DNA from: Akebia trifoliata
Lineage: Eukaryota; Streptophyta; Magnoliopsida; Ranunculales; Lardizabalaceae
Direction: 5' to 3'
DNA length: 64,000 nucleotides
Assembly: GCA_017979445.1 (NCBI GenBank)
Contig: CM030706.1
Coordinates: forward strand, 5,993,595-6,057,594
Positions 35,103 through 45,553 of the stretch are shown piece by piece; position 1 is the stretch's first letter; every line of letters begins with the position of its first letter. The translations under genes and the position numbers were made by a program. Below the pieces are notes generated by a model, which ran no database searches, was not told where the DNA came from, and saw nothing but the letters and a program-made list of their open reading frames with translations.

Positions 35103-35509
35103 GAGTCAGGTTCAAGGGTCATATGAGAAAACATATGTAAAAACAATGTAACATTTATAAATTTTTAAAATATGGGTTAGAAATTTCATATTGAGCTGAT
35201 TTTTTGTGAGGATGATCTCTATGAAAGGAAGATCATCTGAAAAAAAAAAAATCAATCCAATCTGAAACTTTGAACCCCATTAAAAGTGATTTAGAATGTG
35301 GACCATCGATTTTTTGCCAATTTTTATCAGTAATTTGTAAATTACTTTTGATGGATTTAGAAATTTTTGATTGAGCTGATTTTTTGTGAGGATGATCTTC
35401 TCATTATAGTGACCATCTTTGCAAAAAATCAGCTCAATCCAAAACCTCTAACCCATATTTTGAAAAACCATTGTTTTTCATATGTTTTTACATATGGCCC
35501 TTGAACCGC
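35103..35509. mobile_element. Array unit 6: CATATG-terminus subtype
   Basis: Begins GGTTCAAGGGTCATATGAG and ends CATATGGCCCTTGAACC, with TAAAAACAATG and CATTGTTTTT inside them. Both hairpins are present but diverged. Confidence 0.75.
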
Positions 35510-35521
35510 ATATATATATAT

Positions 35522-35902
35522 GGGAAATGTTCAGCACCCTAAGTTTTACCACACACTTTAACAAACGTTTTTTGTCCTACATGGGTTAGAAGTTTTGGAA
35601 TGAGCTGATTTTTGGTGAGGATGATCTCTATGATTAGAAGATCATCCTCCCCAAAAATCAGCCCATTCCGAAATGTTTAGCCCCATGTTTACACGTTGAA
35701 AAATCGTGGACCGTCCATTTTTTGTAAATCAATTTTGATGGGGTTAGAAGTTTTGGAATGAGCTGATTTTTGGTGAGGATGATCTCCTCACCATAGAGAT
35801 CATCCTCACCAAAAATCAGCTCATTCCGAAACTTCTAACTCATGTAAAACAAAACGCGTTCGTTAAAGTGTGTGGTAAAACTAAGGGTGGCGAACGGGAC
35901 CC
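35522..35902. mobile_element. Array unit 7: double-hairpin MITE
   Basis: Left end GGGAAATGTTCAGCACCC, right end GGGTGGCGAACGGGACCC. It is nearly identical to unit 8, including the odd GGTGGCGAACG right end, which suggests the pair arose by local duplication. Confidence 0.82.
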
Positions 35903-35916
35903 TATATATATATATA

Positions 35917-36297
35917 GGGAAATGTTCAGCACCCTAAGTTTTACCACACCACTTTAACAAACGCTTTTTGTCCTACATGGTTAGAAGTTTTGGAATGAGC
36001 TGATTTTTGGTGAGGATGATCTCTATGATTAGAAGATCATCCTCCCCAAAAATCAGCCCATTCCGAAATGTTTAGCCCCATGTTTACATCTTGAAAAATC
36101 GTGGACCGTTCATTTTTTGTAAATCAATTTTGATGGGGTTAGAAGTTTTGGAATGAGCTGATTTTTGGTGAGGATGATCTCCTCACCATATAGATCATCC
36201 TCACCAAAAATCAGCTCATTCCGAAACTTCTAACCCATGTAAGACAAAACGCGTTTGTTAAAGTGTGTGGTAAAACTAAGGGTGGCGAACGGGACCC
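35917..36297. mobile_element. Array unit 8: double-hairpin MITE, near-copy of unit 7
   Basis: It is 381 bp, the same length as unit 7, and shares its GTGGTAAAACTAAGGGTGGCG right part. It differs by scattered changes such as GTTTACATC for GTTTACACG. Confidence 0.82.
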
Positions 36298-36309
36298 ATA
36301 TATATATAT

Positions 36310-36675
36310 GGGGACGGTTCAGCAGCGTGTCAAACATTTTTCAAAATATGGGTTAGAAGCTTTGGAATGAGCTGATTTTTTGTGAGAATGATCTCTATGA
36401 TGAGGAGATCATTCTCACCAAAAATCAGCATATTCCAAAACTTCTAACCCCATCAAAAGTGAGTTACAAAAATTGGACAGTCCACGATTCTTCAACTTGT
36501 AAACTAGGGTTAGAAGTTTCAAAATGAGCTGATTTTTTGTGAGGATGATCTCTTCACCGTAGAGATCATCCTTACAAAAAAATCAGCCTATTCCAAAACT
36601 TCTAACCCCATCAAAAGTGATTTACAAAAAATGTTTGGCACCAAACTTGGCAAACTTTAGGGCTGTCGAACCGCT

Positions 36676-36678
<3 letters not shown>
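36310..36678. mobile_element. Array unit 9: GGGGACGGTTCAGCAG subtype
   Basis: Left end GGGGACGGTTCAGCAGC, right end GGGCTGTCGAACCGCTCCC. Both hairpins are present. The same end type recurs in unit 21. Confidence 0.78.
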
Positions 36679-36717
<39 letters not shown>

Positions 36718-36719
<2 letters not shown>

Positions 36720-37095
36720 GTCCCGTTCGGCACCCTTAGTTTTTACCACACACTTTACAAACGCGTTTTGTCTACATGGGTTAGAAGTTTCGGAATGAGC
36801 TGATTTTTGGTGAGGATGATCTCTATGGTGAGGAGATCATCCTCACCAAAAATCAGCTCATTCCAAAACTTCTAACCCCATCAAAATTGATTTACAAAAA
36901 GGGACGGTCCACGATTTTTCAACGTGTAAACATGGGGCTAAACATTTCGGAATAGGCTGATTTTTGGGGAGGATGATCGTCTAATCATAGAGATCATCCT
37001 CACCAAAAATCAGCTCATCCCAAACTTCTAACCCATGTAGGACAAAAAACGTTTTGGAAAGTGTGTGGTAAAACTTAGGGTGCTGAACATTTCCC
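36718..37095. mobile_element. Array unit 10: double-hairpin MITE, first half of the duplicated 1.4-kb block
   Basis: Left end GGGTCCCGTTCGGCACCC, right end GGGTGCTGAACATTTCCC. It is preceded by the longest TA run of this part (about 36681-36717). Together with unit 11 it is repeated as units 12 and 13. Confidence 0.8.
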
Positions 37096-37111
37096 TATAT
37101 ATATAATATAT

Positions 37112-38116
37112 GGGTCCCGTTCGGCGCCTTTCAATTTAGCAGCGTCTTTTAATATCAAACGTACTGAAATCGTTGGATTAAATGTGAACAGACGACTGAG
37201 ATTGAAAGTTAGCGTACTTACGAATTATAGGTTATGTAACATTACAGCGCCAACCTTAAATGTTTAAGGATTTAGTGCTACCTCCCTTTTAACTTAAAAA
37301 AAACCATAACAAGAACAGAGAGTTCTCTCGTCTCCGTCTCCATCTCACTGCTCGACCCTCTCTCTTCTCTCTCTCCCTGATCTCTCTCTCGTCTCCTTCT
37401 CCCGATCTCTCTCTCTTCTTTTTCCCCCACACACCGAATCAAAAGAAAAAAAAAATATGTTGAGTTACACTCTTCTTCTCTACAAATCTCTCTGTCGAAG
37501 TTGCCTCGGAGCTCGCTGCACTCTCTCTCTCTCATTCTCCCTCTCTCATGACTGAATGAGGATCCCATTTTCTTCGTCACATCGAAGCACAGCCTCACGA
37601 TTAAGAGCTTCCCACAAAAAGCTTACCTGCAACTCTCTCTCCTCTCTCTCTCTGCAACTTTCTCGCAAATCCTCCTTCTCTTATCGAGGGTTTCGAGGGT
37701 TTCATGGAGCGAGAGAGAGAGAGGGAGAGAGGAGGTTTTCATCAATTAGTTGCAACGAGAGAGAGGAGGGTTTCGAGGTTTCAACGGAAACGGAGTGAGA
37801 GAGAGAGAGAGAGAGGGGTTCGAAGGTTTAGAGAGAACAGACGAGAGCTCTCTGTCGTTGTAATTCACTCGAGGAGGTGGCACTAATAATCAGATAAAAG
37901 AGGGATGGCGCTATAAAAAACAATAAATTATAACTGTCATTGTAATCACTCGGGGAGGTGGCACGAATAATCAGATAAAAGAGGGATGGCGCTGTAAAAA
38001 ACAATAAATTATAACTGAACGCACCATTCAATCTCGACCGTGCGATTCTACAATATCCACGGTCGGGTTTCTTTTGTTAAAAGGACTGATAAAACACATG
38101 CATCCGAACGCCTCCC
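37112..38116. mobile_element. Array unit 11: 1-kb element with family termini but different interior
   Basis: Ends GGGTCCCGTTCGGCGCC and CGAACGCCTCCC follow the array theme, but the interior lacks the hairpin module. It has CT-rich and GA-rich tracts (about 37310-37830) and a direct repeat of GAGGTGGCACKAATAATCAG at about 37875 and 37955. It may be a larger member or a captured sequence. The small reading frames inside are low-complexity and not genes. Confidence 0.7.
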
Positions 38117-38123
38117 TATAGAT

Positions 38124-38155
<32 letters not shown>

Positions 38156-38162
38156 TATATAT

Positions 38163-38544
38163 GGGTCCCGTTCGGCACCCTTAGTTTTTACCACACACTT
38201 TAACAAACGCGTTTTGTCTTACATGGGTTAGAAGTTTCGGAATGAGCTGATTTTTGGTGAGGATGATCTCTATGGTGAGGAGATCATCCTCACCAAAAAT
38301 CAGCTCATTCCAAAACTTCTAACCCCATCAAAATTGATTTACAAAAAATGGACGGTCCACGATTTTTCAACGTGTAAACATGGGGCTAAACATTTCGGAA
38401 TAGGCTGATTTTTGGGGAGGATGATCTTCTAATCATAGAGATCATCCTCACCAAAAATCAGCTCATTCCAAAACTTCTAACCCATGTAGGACAAAAAACG
38501 TTTGTTAAAGTGTGTGGTAAAACTTAGGGTGCTGAACATTTCCC
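38163..38544. mobile_element. Array unit 12: tandem copy of unit 10
   Basis: Nearly identical to unit 10 over its whole length, including GGATGATC at the centre and GGGTGCTGAACATTTCCC at the right end. Confidence 0.82.
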
Positions 38545-38561
38545 TATATATATATATATAT

Positions 38562-39542
38562 GGGTCCCGTTCGGCGCCTTTCAATTTAGCAGTCGTTTTA
38601 TCAAACGTACTGAAATCGTTGGATTAAATGTGAACAGACGACTGAGATTGAAAGTTAGCGTACTTACGAATTATATGTTATTTACAGCGCCAACCTTAAA
38701 TGTTTAAGGATTTAGTGCTACCTCCCTTTTAACTTAAAAACCAAATAACAAGAACAGAGAGTTCTCTCGTCTCCTTCTCCATCTCACTGCTCGACCCTCT
38801 CTCTCTCTCTCTCCCTGATCTCTCTCTCGTCTCCTTCTCCCTGATCTCTCTCTCTTCTTTTTCCCCCACACACGAAATCAAAAGAAAAAAAAAATATGTT
38901 GAGTTACAACTCTTCTTCTCTACAAATCTCTCTGTCGAAGTTGCCTCGGAGCTCGCTGCAACTCTCTCTCTCTCATTCTCCCTCTCTCATGACTGAATGA
39001 GGATCACCCATTTTCTTCTTCACGGCCTCACGATTAAGAGCTTCCCACAAAAAGCTACCTGCAACTCTCTCTCTCTCTCTCTGCAACTTTCTCGCAAATC
39101 CTCCTTCTCTTATCGAGGGTTTCGAGGGTTTCAGTGGAGCGAGAGAGAGAGAGGGAGAGAGAGGTTTTCATCAATTAGTTGCAACGAGAGAGAGGAGGGT
39201 TTCGAGGTTTCAACGGAGTGAGAGAGAGAGAGAGAGAGGGGTTCGAAGGTTTAGAGAGAACAGACGAGAGCTCTCTGTCGTTGTAATTCACTCGAGGAGG
39301 TGGCACTAATAATCAGATAAAAGAGGGATGGCGCTATAAAAAACAATAAATTATAACTGTCATTGTAATTCACTCGGGGAGGTGGCACGAATAATCAGAT
39401 AAAAGAGGGATGGCGCTGTAAAAAACAATAAATTATAACTTAAACGCACCATTCAATCTCGACCGTGCGATTCTACAATATCCAACGGTCGGGTTTCTTT
39501 TGTTAAAAGGACTGATAAAACACATGCATCCGAACGCCTCCC
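38562..39542. mobile_element. Array unit 13: tandem copy of unit 11
   Basis: Nearly identical to unit 11 apart from small insertions and deletions (for example AGCAGCGTC against AGCAGTCG near the left end, and shorter CT runs). The internal direct repeat is kept. Confidence 0.75.
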
Positions 39543-39608
<66 letters not shown>

Positions 39609-39610
<2 letters not shown>

Positions 39611-39987
39611 GTCCCGTTCGGCACCCTAAGTTTTACCACACACTTTAACAAACGCGTTTTGTCCTACATGGGTTAGAAGTTTCGGAATGGGCTGATTTTT
39701 GGTGAGGATGATCTCTATGGTGAGGAGATCATCCTCACCAAAAATCAGCTCATTCCAAAACTTCTAATCCCATAAAAAATGATTTACAAAAAATGGACGG
39801 TCCACGATTTTTCAACTTGTAAACATGGGGTTAAACATTTCGGAATGGGCTGATTTTTGGGGAGGATGATCTTCTAATCATAGAGATCATCCTCACCAAA
39901 AATCAGCCCATTCCAAAACTTCTAACCCATGTAGGACAAAAACGTTGTTAAAGTGTGTGGTAAAACTTAGGGTGCTGAACATTTCCC
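39609..39987. mobile_element. Array unit 14: double-hairpin MITE
   Basis: Left end GGGTCCCGTTCGGCACCC, right end GGGTGCTGAACATTTCCC, like units 10 and 12 but more diverged inside. It is preceded by a TA run of about 65 bp. Confidence 0.82.
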
Positions 39988-40007
39988 ATATATATGTGTG
40001 TGTGTGT

Positions 40008-40275
40008 GGGAAATGTTCAACACCAAACATTTTGGCAAAACATTTTTCAAAACATGGGTTAGAAGTTATGGACTGGGCTGATTTTTGGTGAGGATGATCT
40101 CTATGGTGAGGAGATCATCATCACCAAAAATCAGCCCATTCCAAAACTTCTAACCCCATAAAAAATGGTTTACAAAAAATGGACGGTCCATGATTTTTCA
40201 ACTTGTAAACATGGGGTTAGAAGTTTTGGAATGGGCTGATTTTTGGTGAGGATGATCTCCTCACCGTAGAGATCA
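40008..40275. mobile_element. Array unit 15: right-truncated double-hairpin MITE
   Basis: Starts GGGAAATGTTCAACACC after a (TG)n run and contains the full first hairpin. It breaks off inside the second one at GTAGAGATCAT, where a TA run and unit 16 begin. Confidence 0.78.
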
Positions 40276-40285
40276 TATATATATA

Positions 40286-40483
40286 GGGTCCCGTTCGGCA
40301 CCAAACATTTGGGCCAACCATTTTTGTCCTATATGGGTTAGAAGTTTTGGAATGGGCTGATTTTTGGTGAGGATGATCTCTACGGTGAGGAGATCATCCT
40401 CACCAAAAATCAGCCAATTCCAAAACCTCTAACCCATGTTTTGAAAAATGTTTTGCCAAAATGTTTGTTGCTAAACGGGACCC
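40286..40483. mobile_element. Array unit 16: single-hairpin MITE, 198 bp
   Basis: From GGGTCCCGTTCGGCACC to GTTGCTAAACGGGACCC it is one palindrome, like unit 3 but with other termini. It begins where unit 15 is cut, so it may have inserted into unit 15 or taken part in its deletion. Confidence 0.82.
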
Positions 40484-40497
40484 ATATATATATATAT

Positions 40498-40880
40498 GGG
40501 AAATGTTCAGCACCGTAAGTTTTACCACACACTTTAACAAACGTTTTTTTGTCCTACATGGGTTAGAAGTTTTGGAATGGGCTGATTTTTGGTGAGGATG
40601 ATCTCTATGATTAGAAGATCATCCTCCCCAAAAATCAGCCCATTTAGAAATGTTTAGCCCCATGTTTACACGTTGAAAAAAACGTGGACCGTCCATTTTT
40701 TGTAAATCAATTTTGATGGGGTTAGAAGTTTTGGAATGAGCTGATTTTTGGTGAGGATGATCTCCTCACCATAGGAATCATCCTCACCAAAAATCAGCTC
40801 ATTCCGAAACTTCTAACCCATGTAATACAAAACGCATTTGTTAAAGTGTGTGGTAAAACTTAGGGTGCCGAACGGGACCC
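40498..40880. mobile_element. Array unit 17: double-hairpin MITE
   Basis: Left end GGGAAATGTTCAGCACC, right end GGGTGCCGAACGGGACCC. Both hairpins and the spacer are intact. Confidence 0.82.
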
Positions 40881-40893
40881 TATATATATATAT

Positions 40894-41258
40894 GGGGGGC
40901 GTTCAAGGGCCAACTTTTTAGCAAACTTTTTGGCCAAACATTTTTCAAAACATGGGTTAGAGGTTTTGGAATGGGCTGATTTTTGGTGAGGATGATCTCT
41001 ACGGTGAGGAGATCATCATCACCAAAAATCAGCCCATTCCAAAACTTCTAACCCCATCAAAAACAGTTTATAAAAAATTGACGGTCCACGATTTTTCAAC
41101 TTGTAAACTGGGGCTAGAAGTTTTGGAATGAGCTGATTTTTAGTGAGGATGATCTCCTCACCGTAGAGATCATCCTCACCAAAAATCAGCCCATTCAAAA
41201 CCTCTAACCCATGTTTTGAAAAATGTTTTGCCAAAAGTTGGCCCTTGAACGCCACCCT
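40894..41258. mobile_element. Array unit 18: GTTCAAGGGCC subtype
   Basis: Left end GGGGGGCGTTCAAGGGCC, right end GGCCCTTGAACGCCACCC. Both hairpins are present. The ends are related to those of unit 6. Confidence 0.78.
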
Positions 41259-41274
41259 ATATATATATATATAT

Positions 41275-41625
41275 CCTGCTCAACACCAAACATTTTGGCC
41301 AACATTTTAGCCAACCATTTTTGTCCTACATGGGTTAGAAGTTTTGGAATGGGCTGATTTTTGGTGAGGATGATCTCTACGGTGAGGAGATCATTCTCAC
41401 CAAAAATCAGCCAATTCCAAAACTTCTAGCCCAATGTTAACAAGTTGAAAAATCGTGGACCGTCCATGTTTTGTAAACCATTTTTGATGGGGTTAGAAGT
41501 TTTGGAATGGGCTGATTTTTAGTGATGATGATCTCCTCACCGTAGAGATCATCCTCACCAAAAATCAGCCAATTTCAAAACTTCTAACCCATGTTTTGCC
41601 AAAATGTTTGGTGCCGAACATTTCC
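41275..41625. mobile_element. Array unit 19: double-hairpin MITE with altered left end
   Basis: The left end CCTGCTCAACACCAAAC lacks the usual GGG start, while the right end GGTGCCGAACATTTCC is typical. Two hairpins are present. Confidence 0.75.
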
Positions 41626-41637
41626 TATATATATATA

Positions 41638-42006
41638 GGGTCCCGTTCACCACCCTATGCTTTACCAAACGTGTTTTGTCCTATAAGGGTTAGAAGTTTT
41701 GGAATATGCTGATTTTTGGTGAGGATGATCTCTATGGTGAGGAGATCATCCTCACAAAAAATCAGCCCATTCCAAAACTTCTAACCCCATAAAAAATGAT
41801 TTACAAAAAATGGATGGTCCACGATTTTTCAATTAGTAAACATGGGGTTAGAAACTTCGGAATAGGCTGATTTTTGGTGAGGATAATCTTCTAATCATAG
41901 AGATCATCCTTAATAAAAATCAGCCCATTCCAAATCTTCTAACCCATGTAGGACAAAACACGTTTGATAAAGCTTAGGGTAAAGTGTAGGGTGTTGAACA
42001 TTTCCC
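41638..42006. mobile_element. Array unit 20: double-hairpin MITE
   Basis: Left end GGGTCCCGTTCACCACCC, right end GGGTGTTGAACATTTCCC. Both hairpins are present, the second with more changes. Confidence 0.8.
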
Positions 42007-42016
42007 ATATATATAT

Positions 42017-42357
42017 GGGAACGGTTCAGCAGCCCCTTATAGTGCCACACATTATTTTTGATGGGGTTACAAGTTTTGGAATAGGCTGATTTTTTGTGAG
42101 GATGATCTCTACGGTGAAGAGATCATCCTCACAAAAAATCAGCTCATTTTGAAACTTCTTACTCAAGTTTACAAGTTGAAGAATCGTGGATCGTCCAATT
42201 TTTGTAAATCACTTGTGATGGGGTTAGAAGTTTTGGAATAGGCTGATTTTTGGTGAGGATGATCTCCTCATCATAGAAATCATCCTCACAAAAAATCAGC
42301 TCATTCAAAAGCTTGTAACTCATGTTTTGAAAAATGTGTGGCACCATAATGGGGCTG
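42017..42357. mobile_element. Array unit 21: last, degraded right end
   Basis: Starts GGGAACGGTTCAGCAGCCCC and has two hairpins. The right end reads GGCACCATAATGGGGCTG without the usual CCC, and the array stops here. Confidence 0.7.
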
Positions 42358-42432
42358 TATATATATTATGGGGATTTGAAGTTGTGTATCCCTAGGAAAC
42401 AGATCTATAGTTTTGTGTCTATGCCACGCATG

Positions 42433-42888
42433 CTAACGTGGAAGCACATAACTTATTAAATAATAAAAAATAAAAAAAGAGTTTTTCTCCTACACATAGT
42501 GAAAAAAAAAAAAGAAACTTTGATATTGGATCACCTTGTGACATTCAAAATCATGATCCTATGAAATGGGGTTGTAGAGGATCAAATTATATGAACTTAA
42601 AAAAAAAAACTTATTATTTTTCACATTGAATTTTATTTTTAAATTTGGGCGTTCGGTAAACTGTTTGTTTAAACACCTTGGATCAAGTTCAATTTTTAAT
42701 TTTTTTTTAATATAAATATTTCCATGAAATCTAGATGGTTGTGTTGTTGGATTGTCAATGTGATGATCAATGTGGGCCCAACGATCTTTTTTAAGATTTG
42801 AAATCTTAAAAAATAAATATATGGCAGAGAACGGGCAAGAGAGAAATTTTCTCTTTTTTTTAAAATAAGTTATGTGCTTCCACGTTAG
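42433..42888. mobile_element. Element with 25-bp perfect inverted repeats
   Basis: The 25 bases at 42433-42457 (CTAACGTGGAAGCACATAAC…) are exactly mirrored at 42864-42888. The interior (TTTTAAATTTGGGCGTTC, GTTGTTGGATTGTCAA) resembles the interior of the hAT element at 58242-59152 and a relic at 43310-43420. The class is uncertain because no flanking duplication was found. Confidence 0.65.
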
Positions 42889-43407
42889 AGTGTGTCAAGT
42901 GTGTGCGTCAAAAGTACGTCAAATTATCAGCACCCCTCGTAAATATATGATGGATATGCTACATCAAGTTTTACCAAAGGGTCCATATATGGGTCATAGT
43001 AACATTTGTATTCGAGCAATTCACTAAATGCCATATGATATACGACAATCGGGGAGGGTGTTCAATTTTTATTTTTTTGATAGGTATCTGGATTTGTTAG
43101 CCCCACTAATAAGGGGTGAGCCAACCGATCTCTTAGTGCACCATATAATCCCACAATTCACACATACCAAATAAGTCGACATAAATCCCTGTGGGTGTGC
43201 CATATTTCTTCCAACACAAATCTTCACATATTCAATTGACATTACAATTGCATTGTAATAACAATATTTTGGTTATGGTCTAATTGTTAGATAATGTTTT
43301 TTCTTCTTTTTTTTAATATGATTTTATTTTCCATTAAAATTAGTGGAGGGCTGTGGCGTTGGATTGTTAATTTGGTAATCCATGCGGGCCAACAGCCCTT
43401 ACTAAAA
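42889..43407. other. Intergenic with TE relic
   Basis: No gene is seen. Near 43335-43420, GGGCTGTGGCGTTGGATTG and CCAACAGCCCTTAC repeat the interior words of the 42.4-kb and 58.2-kb elements. Confidence 0.4.
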
Positions 43408-43656
43408 TTAAAAATCTAAGTAATCCATGCGGTGACGCGCACATAAATGTAGATGCTCTTTACTCGAATCTTGTGGAAAAACATCTATGGAAATGTGCGC
43501 GCCACCACCACGAGTTTTTGTCACTTTTGTGTCATCCCACCACGACTCAACATACTTGGTCATTAAAGAGCTCTCCTTGGACAGAACGTTTTTCATAGAG
43601 TCAGCAAAGCGTTGGATGCTCCTCGTGATGGTAATTTCCACATTTGAAACCACCAC
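43408..43656 (-). other. Open frame of unknown origin
   Basis: A reverse-strand frame of about 82 codons contains ITRSIQRFADSMKNVLSKES and MTKYVESWWDDTKV, which look protein-like, but I recognise no family. There is no start context or neighbouring exon. It adjoins the fold-back duplicate at 43697, so it may be another captured gene fragment, or chance. Confidence 0.2.
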
Positions 43657-43696
43657 ACCTCCTGTTTGGTTGGTGTCTTAAACCCTACAAACGAAG

Positions 43697-44003
43697 TAAT
43701 GCCCTCCCCGAATGTTCAAAATCCGAACTCTCTTTCTGAAACAGAAATGTAGGGTTTAGGGTTTTGAGAATTGAAAACCTTCGTTTGTAGTCAGGAAAGG
43801 ATAGCAAACAAATTTTCCTTCTTCTTCAACGCATCAAACGACGAAACCCTTCATTTATCAAACATAAAAATCTCTTCAAGCATCTCTTCAGGTGCAATCT
43901 GTCTAATTTTCTTGTTTTAATGGTATAGTATCCTACTGTAGCTTAGAACAACTCGAAAACCATCAAATTGTTTCCTGCAATTGGAGAAATCTGCGTGGAT
44001 TTC
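43697..44003. repeat. Fold-back copy of the 53.4-54.0 kb locus
   Basis: The first part (43697-43738) copies the direct strand of 53966-54010, ending in AAATCCGAACTCTCTTTCTG. From CTCTCTTTCTG (43728-43738) onward it copies the reverse strand of 53709 down to about 53435. The switch lies in an 11-bp word present in both sources. Similarity is high but not perfect. Confidence 0.8.
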
Positions 44004-45553
44004 GGACCGGTAGTACGGGTGGGCACCCGCACACGTACCACCCGTTTGAGGTTTCTCCAGAACTCATTTACAAGCTCCGAGTTTCAAATTCAAGTTACTC
44101 GTATTTGTTTGCCCAGAAATTCTCGCCGGATTGTCTGAAACCCTTGATGGAGATCAGCGATACTGTCATTTTCCGGGATTGAAGTCAGATTCCGGTAATT
44201 AGCTCAATCCAATTCTTCTCTCTGTTATTTATTACTATGTGAGTTAACTCTTTGGGTCAACTCGGGAGATACCTGGAGGGTGTCCCTGAAAATCTGGGTT
44301 TTAAGACATCTGGGGTTCTGAGTTAACCCGAACATCTCAAGCGTACCTAAATTCGGATTTTGTGTTTTGGAGCAAATTTGACTAGGTTTTGGTGGTTAAA
44401 CGATCTTTGACCAAGTTGGACTCGTTTACGACCAATTCATTGACTGTGACATCTAATTTGTACAATCAAGGAGTCCTTTCGTTTCGGATTCTGGGATGAA
44501 GTTGATTCGTTAAATGGCTGACTCGGAACTCTTAATTTTTTTGGTACATTTGCCGAGTCCGAGCCGAGTGATCTGATATCTCAACCTTGATGTATAAAGG
44601 ATGCACAATATCCATATCAGTATTTTCGATCCAGTGTATGATTTCATGGAATTTGTTTTCAACGGAAAATAAATTCCTTCGAAAAACATTCATAGGAATA
44701 TGATTTTATCAGAAAAAAATAGTTATAGGAAAATGAATTCCTTAGAAAATTTTAAAAGGGGTTGGTTTTTAATTTTTTTTTTTTTTGGTGGGTTGGGGGG
44801 GACGGACTTGACCTAAGGGCGTCCATGGGTTGATTACCCAATGTATCCAAAACCGATTAGTTGATTTTGGGTATACTATTGTGAATCCGATTATTGTTTT
44901 GGTTGTTTTACTTGCAATTTATTTATAAGGTCATTAAGTTGTCTAGTTAAATATTAATCTACGAGGGTATTTAGAGCTAAATGTACTTAAGCTAAAACTA
45001 GAATCTTAAGAGAATTTGGAGTCTTTATTTGGCATTTTCTCTTTACAGAAAGTTTATGTATTTTATTTCTTCTCAATTTCAATTACAATTTGAAGACTCT
45101 ATGTCCTAATTTTCTATACTTTTTTATTTTTATTTTCAAAAGTTCGATTTGCTTGAAGAAATTGTTGTTGGTATCTACTATCAAGGGAGGAATTACTTGT
45201 TGGTTTTTTTTTAATTAAAAAATAATTGTATATTATTGGATCCATGCATGCCCCATGGGATAAAGGTTGGTCAGGTGATCTAAGAGGCTTGGATACCCAA
45301 GGCATCACTAATAATAATAATAATTTTAATGATGCACTTAGATTGGCTGGTGCCCATTAAAATTATATAGAAGAACGTATAAATAATTACACAATATTGC
45401 TTTAGAAATTAAGGGTTGTTTCAATGAGATTTGTTGTGTGTTAGACCGTACCATGCAGAACGTTGAAGTTATGCAAATGCAACATGCAAGAAGCAGGTAG
45501 GCCTGTGGGCACCTGTCCTAAGAATTCCTGTTCTAAGAGAAAGACAAAAAGCC
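44004..45553. other. Intergenic, no gene recognised
   Basis: AT-rich sequence with a short GC-richer part near 44010-44200. A possible repeat word GGTCAGGTGATCTAAGAGG lies near 45270. Nothing else could be supported. Confidence 0.4.

Larger units (their letters stand above)
33434..42357. repeat. Head-to-tail array of 21 (TA)n-separated MITE units
   Basis: About 8.9 kb is made almost only of related palindromic units, each starting GGG or GGGG and ending CCC, joined by short runs of TATATA. Outer ends vary around the theme GTTCRGCACC, for example GGGAAATGTTCAGCACC, GGGTCCCGTTCGGCACC and GGGGACGGTTCAGCAG. Nearly all contain the module GAAGTTTTGGAATGRGCTGA followed by TTTTTGGTGAGGATGATCTC and its inverted partner, usually twice, around a spacer with GGACCGTCCA. 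Units are listed separately. Insertion into TA microsatellites is known for the rice Micron MITE family; relation to it was not tested. No transposase is seen. Confidence 0.92.

Noticed and set aside
37278..37886. Arg- and Glu-rich frames in the 1-kb array units
   Set aside because: They come from GAGAGA and CTCTCT tracts; the frames differ between the two duplicated copies because of small indels.
39541..39608. Promoter-like TATA sequences in the TA runs
   Set aside because: TA microsatellites between MITE units create many TATA matches by chance, and no gene follows them.
33434..42357. CRISPR-like array of repeats and spacers
   Set aside because: Units are 200-1000 bp, palindromic and separated by TA runs in a plant genome; there are no short unique spacers or cas genes.
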